DNA from: Zymoseptoria tritici IPO323
Taxonomy: Eukaryota; Ascomycota; Dothideomycetes; Mycosphaerellales; Mycosphaerellaceae
Length of the DNA stretch: 64,000 nucleotides
Assembly: GCF_000219625.1 (NCBI RefSeq)
Contig: NC_018206.1
Location: 744,001-808,000 of the forward strand
Reading direction: 5' to 3'
Shown: in pieces, positions 10,623-20,690 of the stretch
Position numbering within the stretch: the stretch's first letter is position 1
How the letters are laid out: every line of letters begins with the position of its first letter
The notes under the pieces: generated by a model
Told to the model about the DNA's origin: nothing
The model's input: only the letters and a program-made list of their open reading frames with translations
Databases searched by the model: none
Made by a program: the position numbers and the translations under genes

Positions 10623-11088
10623 GTAACGAGTCGATCAATGTCTACTCCGGCGACAAATCGAGGAACTGGAGCTGGAAATCACAGTTCTCCGAATCATCAA
10701 TGCAGATCTGAGGGTGGAGTTGGCCTCTGCGAAATCTCCAAAGAACTCATTGAAGATGTGGCTATCTCGGTGGCACGACGCTCATAGGCCTGAATCTCAT
10801 CAACACCTCAACCGGAGCATCAGTGAGCGGACTCCAGAGGCCAGACAACTTTGGAGCGCGATCGTGGACCCAAAGGCAGAAGGCGCCCGTAACGATTGTC
10901 GAGGTGCTTTGCTGCAGACCGCCCGCTGTGGTCGCTTACGATTTTCATGGTACGGCAAAGTCGTGGAGGATCTGAAGGCTCAGGCGGCGTTTACGGAAGC
11001 TTGGAAACGACAGCGGAGGGAGTGGTGGTCGCAGTGGTACTGGAAACTTCCCGCATCTCCTGGCTACGACGAAGACTTCCATTTCTGA
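10623..11088 (+). pseudogene. Coding-like remnant with a leucine-zipper start
   Basis: After a TAA at 10620-10622 the frame stays open for 154 codons to a TGA at 11086. It reads like real protein: RRQIEELELEITVLRIINADL resembles a coiled coil, followed by Trp-rich helices (AWKRQRREWWSQWYW). There is no ATG in a sensible place. An ATG at 10614 is followed after two codons by the TAA. It may be a decayed gene, or the last exon of a gene whose first exon I cannot place. No family recognised. Confidence 0.35.
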
Positions 11089-11251
11089 GAGGGGCTGAGG
11101 CTTATCGACACTGTTTCTCTTCTCTAGTCATCCGTGCGACAAGAGGTACAAGCAGATATTGACCGAATCACTTACCAAGGCAGTGGTTCGAGCCTGCTGA
11201 ATCCACCAGCCTATCGTATATGGCGCATGTACCCCAAGCGTATCATGTGCA

Positions 11252-11935
11252 ATGCTATTCCATACGGGCCAAGACCTTCGCGCTACGATAGTACGTATCG
11301 CAGCCCTTGCTATGACCCCGGACGGTGGATCCACACTAAATATTAGTCATGCAAGTCGGCGCCTATTGACGATATCACGAATCAGTGCACGAACCATCCT
11401 ATCACCACATCACCGTCCCTCTCATATCACAGCCCCCATACCACGAATTGCCAGAGGAATAGCAACAGCCGCTGGTCTGAGGCCATATCAAGCTCTTCAC
11501 GATCGTGCGACTACAACGCTGGCCGCCCGTGTTCGCAACAAAAAACGTCCAGACGTAGGCTGGATGTGGGTTCGGGATCATGAGTGGGAGATTCAGAAAA
11601 AGGACAGGATGATCTGGCGCAGGAAATGGCTTGCGATTTGGGCAATTGCTTACGCCGTCTTTCGCGACCAACGAGATGAGCATCAAGCGCTGATTGAGAA
11701 GGACTTCAACATGGTTGGATCGAAACTCCTTGGGAAGCACTGGCCCTGGGGAGGAACCACAACTGGACAAGCCGGGAAGGACTTGAAGGCAAAGGATGGC
11801 GCTGTCACAAAGGACTTTCCTGGTCAACGTGGCTGGTTCTGGAAGGATACTGGACTTAGCGGAGAACTCCTCGGGTGGTTAATGGCCTGCACTGTGATCG
11901 GTCTGGGAGTGACCCTGTTCAGAAGCCAGCACTAG
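11252..11935 (+). CDS. Hypothetical, probably mitochondrial, single C-terminal membrane span
   Basis: Single-exon 227 aa from ATG 11252 (ATG 11309-11317 is also possible). The first 75 residues are rich in Arg, Ser and Ala with hardly any acid, ending in RIARGIATAAG, which is typical of a mitochondrial presequence. A middle segment is Trp/Arg-rich. A hydrophobic stretch LLGWLMACTVIGLGVTLF lies just before the C-terminus and could be an inner-membrane span. No domain recognised. Function unknown. Confidence 0.55.
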   Translation: MLFHTGQDLRATIVRIAALAMTPDGGSTLNISHASRRLLTISRISARTILSPHHRPSHITAPIPRIARGIATAAGLRPYQALHDRATTTLAARVRNKKRPDVGWMWVRDHEWEIQKKDRMIWRRKWLAIWAIAYAVFRDQRDEHQALIEKDFNMVGSKLLGKHWPWGGTTTGQAGKDLKAKDGAVTKDFPGQRGWFWKDTGLSGELLGWLMACTVIGLGVTLFRSQH

Positions 11936-12738
11936 AGATCCTCGTTCCACAGCCTAGGACAATCTACATTGCGAGCAGCAGCGACATTGGTCAGGATACT
12001 GAGGGAGCCATCTATACTCACCTGGCGTCGTCGGCTACTGAAGACAGCCGACGAAGCTTTGAGACTCGGACTCCGTCATGGAATAATCATCATACGATGC
12101 CATCGATCATCGAACTCCAGCGAGGTTGAGCACAGCACTGCGAAACGTACGCATATCCAGCTTGAGGAGCTGTCTGAGAAGGAGCAGCCTTTGTGCATCG
12201 TACGTCTCCTCTTCCACAGTCGATTATTATTCAGAACAGCCTTATGACTTGCAGCAATTTTCGTGTCGGTGCTCGTGCGGCTGAATGCAAGCAGAACATA
12301 CCGACCTTCGTATGACGGTGGAGGAGTTGAGGGCAAAGCTGGGCAGTCGGAGCTGGTGGAGATATTCGCCATGCGAGAAGTGTGCTGAGGAGTCCAAACC
12401 AGAGATTGCTGCATAAGTGTCAATGCGACGAGCGAACAACTCCTGGTCGATTCAATACGTATCGAGTAATTACGGCAGCGTTCGATCAGCTTGGAGCTCC
12501 AACATGACGGCGATAGCGTGGGATGGAAAGGCAGTCTGGCAGTTTGAGGATGTTAGCTGAGAATCGAATGCAGAATACGTGTACGCATTCGGCGCAATCT
12601 CCCGTGCGAGATGACCGCATATGCCTTGGGCGAAACTACCCTCAATCTGTCGAGCTCTGACAGAATCCCTCACCGCCCGCTTTGCCCCCTCTGAGTTTGC
12701 GGTCTTCGCTGGTCAATCTGACTGGCTTCTGCCGCGGA
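11936..12738. other. Unresolved stretch with exon-like fragments
   Basis: At 11969-12200 on the plus strand there is an Arg-rich open frame that ends at a good donor (GTACGT, 12200). An acceptor (TTGCAG) follows 55 bp later, and a 43-codon frame beginning near 12283 contains a CEKC pair. I cannot join them into one frame. They may be a small unannotated gene or noise. Confidence 0.3.
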
Positions 12739-13235
12739 CAAATCCCACGTCCAAGGCTGGGACTTCTGCGATACGTGGCAGGAAATAGAAAAGCTCCTGG
12801 AGACAGGAAAGGTCAGAGTCATCGGAGTGGCAAACTTTTCGACGGTCAATCTGGAGAGGCTGCTAGCCAGTGCGAAAATCGTTCTAGCAGTGAACCAGAC
12901 CGAGATTCAGCCTCTTCTCCCTCAAGACAAATTGCATGCCTATTGCACCGCAAAAGGGATCCATCAGACGGCTTTTGGTCCACTGGGTGGCACCGGAAGC
13001 ACACTTCATGAAGAGCCAGCGATTGTCGAGATTGCCAAGGAACGCGGTGTGGCGACTGGGAATGTGATGCTGAGCTGGGGGCATCGCCAAAGGGTGGAGT
13101 GTCATTCCGAAAAGCACAAATCCCGGTCGAATTTCCGCAAATCTGAACGACAATTTCGTGCCTACTGCCGAGGAGATGCAGCGGATCGATGCATTGGCAA
13201 AGACCAAGGCGTGTAGATTCAATCGACCAGACTGA
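12739..13235 (+). pseudogene. Aldo-keto reductase remnant (frameshifted)
   Basis: Reading from 12739 gives SAADKSHVQGWDF, DTWQEIEKLLETGKVRVIGV, then ANFSTVNLERLL, AVNQTEIQPLLPQ and GVATGNVMLSWG, all familiar from the aldo-keto reductase barrel (NAD(P)H-dependent carbonyl reduction). At a run of five G (13077-13081) the frame slips. With one G fewer it would continue through AKGWSVIPKST, the cofactor-binding region, to a stop at 13233. Upstream the N-terminal half with the Tyr/Asp active site is missing or scrambled, and a stop occurs in the frame just before. I call it a decayed gene; a sequencing error in the G run would repair only one lesion. Confidence 0.75.
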
Positions 13236-13315
13236 GGAACGACCGTGTTCCACGATGATGTTGATGTCGGGACCGCGTAGAGTGGAATGCGACCAGTAGC
13301 AGAGAGCTGCAAATC

Positions 13316-13861
13316 TCACGTACTGAAATCGAAGTTGTGATTCGGAAAGGCCATATCGCTGAAGTCGGCATGTAGAAAATCGTTGGGCAACGAGCCATTA
13401 TCCATTTCCAATTCAAACACGGAGGTCGTGGTGTTGCCGCCTTCCAGATTGCCATGGCCACTTGTGCTGGTGAAGGCGTTCAGGTTTGCGAACGGACTCT
13501 CGGTCAGAAGACCTTCGATGCCCAGACTTGCCGTGCATTCATTCAACCTCCTCATCAGACTTGAAGTGACTCGCGAGACCGAATGTTGCGGCAAAACCGG
13601 TAGCCGAGCGAAGATCGCCAGGGCAGCGCTCACTCTGCGGAGATTCTCGTCGACATTGACACTGAGTTGGTCTCGATACTTCATGCAGACCTCTAGGAGG
13701 AAGTGACCGGCAAAGGAGATCATGATTAGGAAGTAGGTGGGCAATCCAACGAGATGGTTCCGGAAGTCGTCGTGAAGAAATTGGTCCAAGGAGATCAGAC
13801 TCAAGGTATCGTTGATCGAGTTGAAAGAATTGCAAAGACATTCGAATTGAGATATTGTCAA
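13316..13861 (-). pseudogene. C-terminal fragment of a fungal transcription factor
   Basis: The frame has no ATG at its start; a stop codon lies directly upstream. The 181 residues resemble the C-terminal part of Zn2Cys6 regulators of the WAR1/PrtT kind: a membrane-like helix PTYFLIMISFAGHFLLEVCMKYRDQL, then NLRRVSAALAIFARLPVLPQHS and RLNECTASLG, and an acidic tail ending MAFPNHNFDF. The Zn cluster and the middle domain are absent. It lies next to the aldo-keto reductase remnant, which may point to a decayed metabolic cluster (inference). Confidence 0.6.
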
Positions 13862-14030
13862 TTATGCTCATGTTCATTGCTTCCATGACTGTCGTGTATG
13901 CGTTGTGCTCGTCTGTGATCATACATCATCCGAAGATGCCTCCCTTGCTTTTTCGTACAGCGGTCGTCGAGCACCAAACTGGAGGGTATCGGTCCTCCTT
14001 GCCGCCCAATTGTAACCTCAAGACCGACCA

Positions 14031-14191
14031 TACCATCCCTTCAGAATCGTTCCTCAACGCCTGAGAGCAAACTCGAATCGTGAAGCATATTTGTGTCTCC
14101 CATTGACTCTCCGTACCAGAAATTCTTACCATGCCTTCAGGATCATTCACCAACGCCTGGAACTGATCTCGGACCATGAAGCATATTCGTA
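14031..14191. repeat. Two imperfect direct repeats (about 65 bp)
   Basis: Copy 1 is 14031-14095 and copy 2 is 14127-14191. Both carry CTTCAGRATC...CAACGCCTGRRA and end GAAGCATATTYGT. Differences are mainly transitions. They lie between the transcription-factor fragment and the 3' end of the RING-like gene. Confidence 0.7.
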
Positions 14192-14195
14192 CCGT

Positions 14196-15857
14196 TCACC
14201 CAACCTTGAACTCCCGCGCGGCGGCCTGACTCTCCATCTCAATCGCCTCGTCCACGATCAACTCCGCGCTGGCTGAAACCAAACGACCTGGCTCACTTGC
14301 CGTCCACTTCGCCGTTGGCAGCCGGAAATTCTCCTCCATCCCTCCCTCGGCTTGCCACAATTTCTTCGCTAGCAGCGCCATCTGCAATTCCCACCGCCAC
14401 TCCAATTTCCTCTTTTTCTCTGCCAGTCCACCTTCCAGCTTGCTCACTTCCGCTGAGCACTTCCTCTCAAATTCCAGCTCCTCTCTTCTCTGCTGCCTGG
14501 CAAGTTCCTGTAATTCACGTTCCTGTCGCTGTTTACGGAGCTTGATTCTCCTGCTTTGTTCGCCTCGCAAAACATTGATCGCGCTGAAATGTCGGCCTTG
14601 GATCATCTCCTTCTCTCGACGCGCAATCTCCAGTCGTTCCAGATCGACATCGGTAATGTTTCTCCCGTGAGCTTCGCCGTTACTCAACATACCGGAGCAG
14701 TAGGCCTCTCTGTGGCGCAGACAAGTTTCGGCAGAGAACTTCTCGATCAGATGGACTTCGCGAAGTGCTGCCTCTGCGACGATTTGCTTGTCTTCGGCTT
14801 CGGCCAGGGCATCGGCGTGGTGCTCTGCAAGATCCTCTGCGGCAGATTCGTGGGTGGTCAATATATTCTTGCGCTGGTCTGAGTGAGATGCGGTAAGCGA
14901 CATGCGTTGGGCGGCGGTCCAGTGGAGAAAGCGGTCGCGTTGTGTGGCTTGTGTCGAGAGAAGCGTTGTGTATTCTGGCAATTCCGTGATTCGTTCAAGT
15001 TCGTCGTGTGCTGTTGTCGAGAATTCTTTCTGTCGTTCAAACTCGGATGATGTCTGCTCGCTACGATCGGAGAGCACTGTGGGAAAGTTCTGAGTGGCTG
15101 TTGATCCTCGGCGGGAACTTTCAATCGACGGAGCAGCTTCGTCCCACTGCTCCAACTTTTCCAGCAAAGCGTTCTGTTCTTCCTGAGTCATCACTTGCTC
15201 GACAAGAGACCCTGGTATTGGCTTGCTGCAGCAGCTAGGGACGCTTCCTCGATGACTCTCGGTCGCGGAGTTGATCGTGTTCCGCAACGCTTTCGTGCAA
15301 AGTCGGTGGCCACAAGGTAGTGTATGTACCGCTCGTCTTTGACTAGGTGCATCTTGAGGACAGTGAGGACATCCGTCCACCAGGGATGTGTGAGAGTCGT
15401 TGCGTTGTTGCAGTCTATCGCGGATGCGCCGGAAGTGTCTCATGGGAGACGAGGAAACCGGATGCGAGAGCGGCAAGGAGAACACCGAGCCTTCTGGAGT
15501 GGCGGACGGCGAGAAGGACACAGAGTGCCGTCCATTTGGTGTACCTCTTGCAAGGAACGCATCATAATCTCGGAAGGAAAGCGGATGCGAAAGACGTCCT
15601 TGACGGCTGGGTAGGTCGCCACGAGAGGGCTCCGAGAAGTGCGATGTCAAGCCGGTAGAATACGACGCGCGAGAATCGAGACTTTCCGACCGCCGTGAGT
15701 ATCCTGAGTGGACCGACTGTGTATCTGTTTGTCCTTCGTTCACATCAAGGCCCAGCTCTTTGGCTTCCAGCTTCAATCGCTCGTCGAACTGGTCTTCAGA
15801 ATCACCATCTCTTATATTCAACACCTCCAACAGATACGATAAATCGTCACCGAGCAT
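14196..15857 (-). CDS. RING-like zinc-finger and coiled-coil protein
   Basis: Single-exon, 553 aa from ATG 15857. Residues 1-150 are Ser-rich and probably disordered. A Cys/His cluster at about residues 160-215 (CPHCP, then HTLPCGHRLC, then CCSKPIPG) resembles the fungal RING/IBR-like proteins whose second half ends in CCxKPIP; a role as ubiquitin ligase is possible but not proven, since the cysteine ladder is incomplete. Residues about 310-500 form a coiled coil with many Glu and Arg (ERELQELARQQRREELEFERK). The C-terminus has a short Ala-rich tail. Family function unknown. Confidence 0.7.
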   Translation of the reverse strand: MLGDDLSYLLEVLNIRDGDSEDQFDERLKLEAKELGLDVNEGQTDTQSVHSGYSRRSESLDSRASYSTGLTSHFSEPSRGDLPSRQGRLSHPLSFRDYDAFLARGTPNGRHSVSFSPSATPEGSVFSLPLSHPVSSSPMRHFRRIRDRLQQRNDSHTSLVDGCPHCPQDAPSQRRAVHTLPCGHRLCTKALRNTINSATESHRGSVPSCCSKPIPGSLVEQVMTQEEQNALLEKLEQWDEAAPSIESSRRGSTATQNFPTVLSDRSEQTSSEFERQKEFSTTAHDELERITELPEYTTLLSTQATQRDRFLHWTAAQRMSLTASHSDQRKNILTTHESAAEDLAEHHADALAEAEDKQIVAEAALREVHLIEKFSAETCLRHREAYCSGMLSNGEAHGRNITDVDLERLEIARREKEMIQGRHFSAINVLRGEQSRRIKLRKQRQERELQELARQQRREELEFERKCSAEVSKLEGGLAEKKRKLEWRWELQMALLAKKLWQAEGGMEENFRLPTAKWTASEPGRLVSASAELIVDEAIEMESQAAAREFKVG

Positions 15858-15866
15858 TGTAGAGCA

Positions 15867-16601
15867 TTATCTCTTTCCCCGTCGAAAGCTTGAATGATGT
15901 TGACTTTTGGGGGCGAGGATAATGGTTCGCGGGGCGTGGGAACGTGCGAAGGGGATGCCGGCTCGTGGACGCAGTCCTGTTTGACAAATGGTTTGAGATG
16001 CTCCTCCTTCTCCTGTAGGTGTGTTCCACATGAAACAACCCCAGAATGCGACCTCGCACAGAAAGATCGAACCGAGGGTGATACAGAGACCGGTGGCGTG
16101 GAAGCGACGATAATGGTTGAACACCAGGGCAGCGGACTGGGAGATGCTGGCAGTGAGGTAGTACTTGGAGGCCGTGAGAGGTTGGACAGCGGGAACGCAC
16201 AGCTCGGGAGCGCAAGGAGAGTGAGGTGTGCGAAGATGAGCAAGGTGAGGTCGCGAGCTCAGGAAGCACTCCCACAGTCCGGCTCTCCTCCTGGTCAGCA
16301 TCGTCAGTACATTTTGTTTGGATCCGGTTGCGTCGATCCGGGAGGATTTGGGGCCAGATTGGGATATATCGCCGGCGGCTATGAACCTTGCTACGCGCAA
16401 GAGGCAAGATCGCCGGAACTCTGCTGCTTGAATCCGGGGCGATGAGGGTTTGTTTGATGGGTGGGGTCCGTGAATATTGAGACATGGAATCAGTGGATGA
16501 TCAGTCGTGGAAGGTGCAGAGGGATTGTCGCAAAATCCGTCCACCGCGTCCTTGCTCCTTCGGGATTGATACGAGCTGCGGTGTAGCCGTGTCGAGTGCA
16601 C
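15867..16601 (-). CDS. Possible membrane protein (gene structure unresolved)
   Basis: The segment at about 16000-16220 has clear coding character on the minus strand: codons end mostly in C or G, and it encodes YYLTASISQSAALVF and CITLGSIFLCEVAFWGCFMW, the latter a likely membrane span. The rest of this 244-aa frame is of lower quality and its end lies 10 bp from the start of the next gene on the same strand, so introns are likely and the listed ends are approximate. No family recognised. Confidence 0.25.
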   Translation of the reverse strand: MHSTRLHRSSYQSRRSKDAVDGFCDNPSAPSTTDHPLIPCLNIHGPHPSNKPSSPRIQAAEFRRSCLLRVARFIAAGDISQSGPKSSRIDATGSKQNVLTMLTRRRAGLWECFLSSRPHLAHLRTPHSPCAPELCVPAVQPLTASKYYLTASISQSAALVFNHYRRFHATGLCITLGSIFLCEVAFWGCFMWNTPTGEGGASQTICQTGLRPRAGIPFARSHAPRTIILAPKSQHHSSFRRGKR

Positions 16602-17019
16602 GACACAATGCCGCAGATGATAAGTGCAAGGTGGTGAGATATCGAGCTGTGCCGTGTCTGGACTGATTCACGCAGGAGTACTGACGAGCAGCCTTCGTTG
16701 TCCGTAACTCCTCGCTCACCGTACAAACAATTCGACCACCGTGTCGTGAAACATCGGCAAACACTGTCCGCTCCCAACTGACGCGATGGTGGCTGGGCGG
16801 GTTCCGGGACTTGGACGGTCTCCCCGCGAATAACGACCTGCGAAACTTGGTCGGTGGTCGGCAGGATGCAGAGCAGCGAGACCGAACCGGGCAAATACAG
16901 TACCGGTACACAAGCAATTGCCAGGACCTTTTCATGCTGTGCCTGCGTCCAGAGGCTGCTGTGCTTCCACTTGTCAGTCATCGACCTCCATCCAATACTG
17001 AAGCAAACATATCATCCAA

Positions 17020-17286
17020 TCATGACACGAAAGCGACATCCTTTTGAATATACTCCAGTAGCTCACCAGTCGTATGCAAATCATCCAGGCGTCGCAGTCG
17101 GTGCCGAGCTGCTTGGGCTGCCGCGTCGTCCTCAGCTGCACGCCACTCTCGTCTGCGGGCGGCATTATGAGCTGCGGCAGTCGCTGGCAGACCGTCATGG
17201 TATCGATGTCGACGAGCAGTCCAGGTAATAAGAAAAGTTGTTTCGAATTCGGCGTCGGCTGTCATTCCAAAGGCGCCGACGATCAT
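17020..17286 (-). CDS. Small hypothetical, Ala/Arg-rich helical
   Basis: 88 aa from ATG 17286. The C-terminal part (DDAAAQAARHRLRRLDD, then TGELLEYIQKDVAF) looks like an amphipathic helix with coding-type third positions. Nothing similar is known to me. It may be a lone exon of a larger gene in this unresolved interval. Confidence 0.3.
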   Translation of the reverse strand: MIVGAFGMTADAEFETTFLITWTARRHRYHDGLPATAAAHNAARRREWRAAEDDAAAQAARHRLRRLDDLHTTGELLEYIQKDVAFVS

Positions 17287-17829
17287 CTAGACCTCTTTCA
17301 AGCGAGAAGCGGCGATCAGCGTCAGTCTTTGATGATCCGACCTCACCTCTTCGATCTCTTCGACCTTCAACCTCTTCGATAGCTCGCAGCCGTGACCATT
17401 CGCACGCCCATCACCTACTATCAGGAATTGTGCACAAGAAATCCAATTTGCTACGGGTAGTCGGCTTCCGCCAGACTGCCAGCGACTCTGGAATTTATTC
17501 TCGACTCCGCATACCACGGCCGAGCCCTATGAAGATCTCGCTCCATGCTTTGCGCTCCACACCTGCACCTTCAAACTCAGCGGACCATCCTCACACCTGC
17601 ATGTCAAACCAATCATTTGATGTCCTCTCAATCCTGCAGAGAGGGCGGGCATACAGCCAGCTCATACCTTCGTAATATATACGTCCCACCCGCAGGCTCC
17701 ACTTCGGAAGGATCAAACTCAATAGCAAGGCAGCAGCCTCAGCGATATGTTCGAGTAGGCACGTCCGGTCATTTCAACATGCCCGTCGTCTTTGCATGAC
17801 CACATTTGTTCCGAGCTGCTCATATCGAT

Positions 17830-18711
17830 ATGACTGTTACGGCCGACATTCGTTTCCAGCGCCCTGGAGACGTGAGGACTCTGGCGAGCGCCTCACTAGA
17901 ACACGATGACACGCTCAACCTCGTCTTCCACCTCTACTGGCCTCTCCTAGGCAACGACGAAATTCCAGTCGCGGCTAACGTCAATGTCGGCGATGATGTC
18001 GTTGCACCGCTGTTCGAACAGTGGGTTACCGCAATCGGCCAAGCAGAAGTGCCAGCCTCTTCAGAACCATCGAAGTCAGCGCCCTTCAAAGTGCGACTCG
18101 TCTTGGACGTGGCACGACCGATCAAGTTCGCTCGAGGCTCCGGCTTCCACACAGCAGAGACGCGCGGATTCACACAATTGGCAGTCCTTCTCAAGTCGAA
18201 ACTCCAAACCTGGCCACTGGAGCTAGCATTCGCCGGATGTGCGTGCTGGTGCGCGCTGAAGACATTGACGGTCCTGAATGAGAGGACTCTGCCGATAGGT
18301 ACCTGTTGGCCTGAATCTCGAGCATCTCATGTCTCCGAAACAGGCGACAGGCAGAAAGCTCGTTGTTTGCAATTGGCACGAAAACATTGGGATGACGACT
18401 GCTGGAAGGACCAGGAAGAAGATGACGCTCTTCTGCGACGTCTCTGTAGCAGATCGATCATAGCGTTATCTTCAGATGACAGGGACTGCTTGAGTGTATG
18501 GACCAAGCGTGCAAAACAGAAGCCCATCGAGCCCGACGAAAGCTACTGGAGCGGAGAGCCGAATTCCATGGGCTATGTGACTCCAAATGGTACACATCGG
18601 GAAATCTATCTGCCTCCGGGGACTTTGAAGCTTGCTTGGGAGTACCAAGAAGACGGGAATTGGGAGGAACTTGCAAAGTTTGAGGCTTTTCGTACGCGGT
18701 GCTCACAGTGA
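17830..18711 (+). CDS. Hypothetical protein, 293 aa
   Basis: Single-exon from ATG 17830; the frame extends eight codons further up but without an ATG. The N-terminal third (DIRFQRPGDVRTLASASLEHDDTLN) and the middle suggest a compact soluble domain. Two cysteine pairs are visible (GCACWC, and single Cys later). The C-terminal part has YWSGEPNSMGYVTPNG and a Trp-rich end. No signal peptide or membrane span. Family not recognised; probably a lineage-restricted ascomycete protein. Confidence 0.6.
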   Translation: MTVTADIRFQRPGDVRTLASASLEHDDTLNLVFHLYWPLLGNDEIPVAANVNVGDDVVAPLFEQWVTAIGQAEVPASSEPSKSAPFKVRLVLDVARPIKFARGSGFHTAETRGFTQLAVLLKSKLQTWPLELAFAGCACWCALKTLTVLNERTLPIGTCWPESRASHVSETGDRQKARCLQLARKHWDDDCWKDQEEDDALLRRLCSRSIIALSSDDRDCLSVWTKRAKQKPIEPDESYWSGEPNSMGYVTPNGTHREIYLPPGTLKLAWEYQEDGNWEELAKFEAFRTRCSQ

Positions 18712-19255
18712 ATGGTTTGTGATACTGGGACGGATCACTCACGACTGTACAGCACACGATGCATGGATGTCGACGCGAAGACGTAGTGGCTCTTCTTCAA
18801 GGTGACAACATCACTTCGTACTCTTGTCGGCATTTCACATGCACACAGATCGACTTCTGAGCACCGCCCATACGTGGAACAGACGAGATTCGCAACGACC
18901 ACTTCGTTGACTTTCAAGGAGTGTGCTGCTAATACACATCATATTACTCGCCTTCCAAAGTCCCGGCAGAAGTCTCTCACCCTTCCATCAGTCATACCAT
19001 CGCCTCTTTGCAAATTCACCATGCACTCAGCTCAAAGTCCTCTCCCGACGAGGTCGCACGTCCGCGGTCGGCCTATCGTGTTGGCGGCGGAGCATCGCGC
19101 TCAAGGCACGGAGGCTCCTAGCACCCCAAGGAAGGGCTATTAAGGTTGGTGCACTGCACGAACATTAGTCTCTGCGATGAAGCGATAGGCTGACCGGAAG
19201 CTCGGAACACATATCGTCTCTGATGATCACATCTCGCTGAGCCGAGCGCCTGCGC
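18712..19255. other. Intergenic, no gene seen
   Basis: Two overlapping short plus-strand frames are present, neither with recognisable features. Lies between a plus-strand and a minus-strand gene (convergent), so it should hold both 3' ends. Confidence 0.4.
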
Positions 19256-20209
19256 TCACGTCGCTCTCGGTAATGCAAGGTTCACGATCCATGGCAAGTG
19301 CCTGGGCCACTCCACGTTCCCTTCAATGGCAGCATTGACGAACAGCGTGCGGCCCTCAATGGCGTCCGCATTTGCCGCTGCACAATGAGCCTTCTTCGCA
19401 AGGGTCTCCAGTCTCGAAGCCTTCTCCGCACGGACATCCTCGGTGTCGAACTTCCGAGGCTGCAGTGTAGCAAGGCTCTCAATGAGCTGCGATTCATCAT
19501 TGCCAATGGCGGTGAAGTGCGAAACCTCGACATCCTCGCTCATCTCCTCTCGCCACGTCACGAGCTTTGCTCCCCAGCCGGGATGCATGTGTCCGAAGCA
19601 ATGCATCTGAGGTCGAGCCCTCGCGATAGCACGGAACAGGCTGGCACTTCCTCCTCTCGTATTTGACTCCGTCTGGTCGAAGATGCCTCTCGGTGGGCCG
19701 TGGGTGATTGCGACGTTCACATCCGTGCCAATGTCCCATGCGTGGTCTACTTGAGGGTCGTACTGGAATGCCCAGTCGTTTGTTGATGGGGTGTATGGAC
19801 TGACATAGACTGTCAGCTGTGCGCCGTTGGACAGAGTGAAGCGGTGCGTGCCTTCGTCGAGTAGCATGATCCCGTCGTGCTTCGCATCTTCGAATAATCG
19901 CCGGGCCTGTCCGTAGTTTCCGTACTCCCTCTGGACTGCATCGTCGTTCACGTCCAGTCTTGCTTCGGCAAGCTTCTTCTTGAACATCGGTGGGTCCAGA
20001 GTGAAGTCGTGATTTCCCGCAATGACCAGCTTCAGCGGAGCGTCGACCTTCTTGAGGCACTCGATCGTGGTTCTGAACTCCTGCAATTTTGACTCTTCAC
20101 TCATGTCACCGCAGTGGATCACCACGTCGTATCTTCCGGGTGGAGGCTCGAATCTATCGCCGTGAGTATCCGACATCACCAAGAACCGTGTGGCAACGAA
20201 GCAATCCAT
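19256..20209 (-). CDS. Calcineurin-like metallophosphoesterase
   Basis: 317 aa from ATG 20209. All metal-binding blocks of the family are present in order: SDTHGD near residue 12, HCGDMSE, AGNHDF, ITHGPPRG and GHMH. These ligate a two-metal centre that hydrolyses phosphomono- or diesters. The short form with an immediate SDTHG start is common in fungi, where substrates are mostly unknown. A shortened C-terminal extension follows the domain. The frame is open 19 codons upstream of the ATG with a hydrophobic LLLLLL run right behind a good acceptor site, so a longer N-terminal form spliced to the segment at 20427-20690 is possible. Confidence 0.85.
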   Translation of the reverse strand: MDCFVATRFLVMSDTHGDRFEPPPGRYDVVIHCGDMSEESKLQEFRTTIECLKKVDAPLKLVIAGNHDFTLDPPMFKKKLAEARLDVNDDAVQREYGNYGQARRLFEDAKHDGIMLLDEGTHRFTLSNGAQLTVYVSPYTPSTNDWAFQYDPQVDHAWDIGTDVNVAITHGPPRGIFDQTESNTRGGSASLFRAIARARPQMHCFGHMHPGWGAKLVTWREEMSEDVEVSHFTAIGNDESQLIESLATLQPRKFDTEDVRAEKASRLETLAKKAHCAAANADAIEGRTLFVNAAIEGNVEWPRHLPWIVNLALPRAT

Positions 20210-20426
20210 GGCCGACTTTTTTGGCTGGCGCAGGAGAAGTAGCAAGAGTGCAATGTGCTGGTGCAATGTTAGCAGCTTCGGTTGTGTTGGAGGTCAAGAT
20301 CCAGCAGAATCGAAAGAAAGGAAAGATTGAGACGTTCGTGCGGTGGACATTACCGCGATACCTGTGAAGAAAGCGTGGTTGAGAATGAGACGTTCCGCTG
20401 GATCTGTTGGGTTCAGAATATGGTAC

Positions 20427-20690
20427 CGCCATGCCACTGGTCCACGCCCAGGCAGCTAGGAGGTACGACAGGGCGAGGGTGATGCTCCATATCCAAGGCT
20501 TCCTTCCATGAGTTCTTGTACATTTCATGCAATAACACGCCGCTCTCCTCGTTGTTGTCGGGCGCTTTCTCATTGCATCAGGTTGAGCTGCGCCATCGTA
20601 GTCATCTGACACGCCCCAGACTTCTGCCGCTCGGCGGAATTCAGATGCGGAAGACATCCCGGACCTGTCCTGTCTCCTAGCTGCCGACAT
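20427..20690 (-). CDS. Possible exon with one membrane span
   Basis: 88 codons from ATG 20690 ending at a donor-like GTACCA. It encodes a polar N-terminus (FRRAAEVWGVSDDYD) and a membrane span in KPWIWSITLALSYLLAAWAW. Joined to an acceptor just before the metallophosphoesterase frame (CACCAG, near 20257) it stays in frame with it, which would make a membrane-anchored phosphoesterase; joined elsewhere it ends quickly. Both readings are inference. Confidence 0.3.

Larger units (their letters stand above)
15858..17829. other. Long interval with two weak gene candidates
   Basis: Nearly 2 kb with overlapping open frames on both strands. The two minus-strand segments with best protein character (15867-16601 and 17020-17286) are listed separately. 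A minus-strand frame starting at ATG 16981 (MTDKWKHSSLW, then a hydrophobic run) may be a first exon. I could not build a gene with confidence. Confidence 0.35.

Noticed and set aside
18802..19168. Overlapping plus-strand frames of 113 and 81 codons
   Set aside because: No domain, no coding-type third-position bias, and they lie in a convergent 3' interval.
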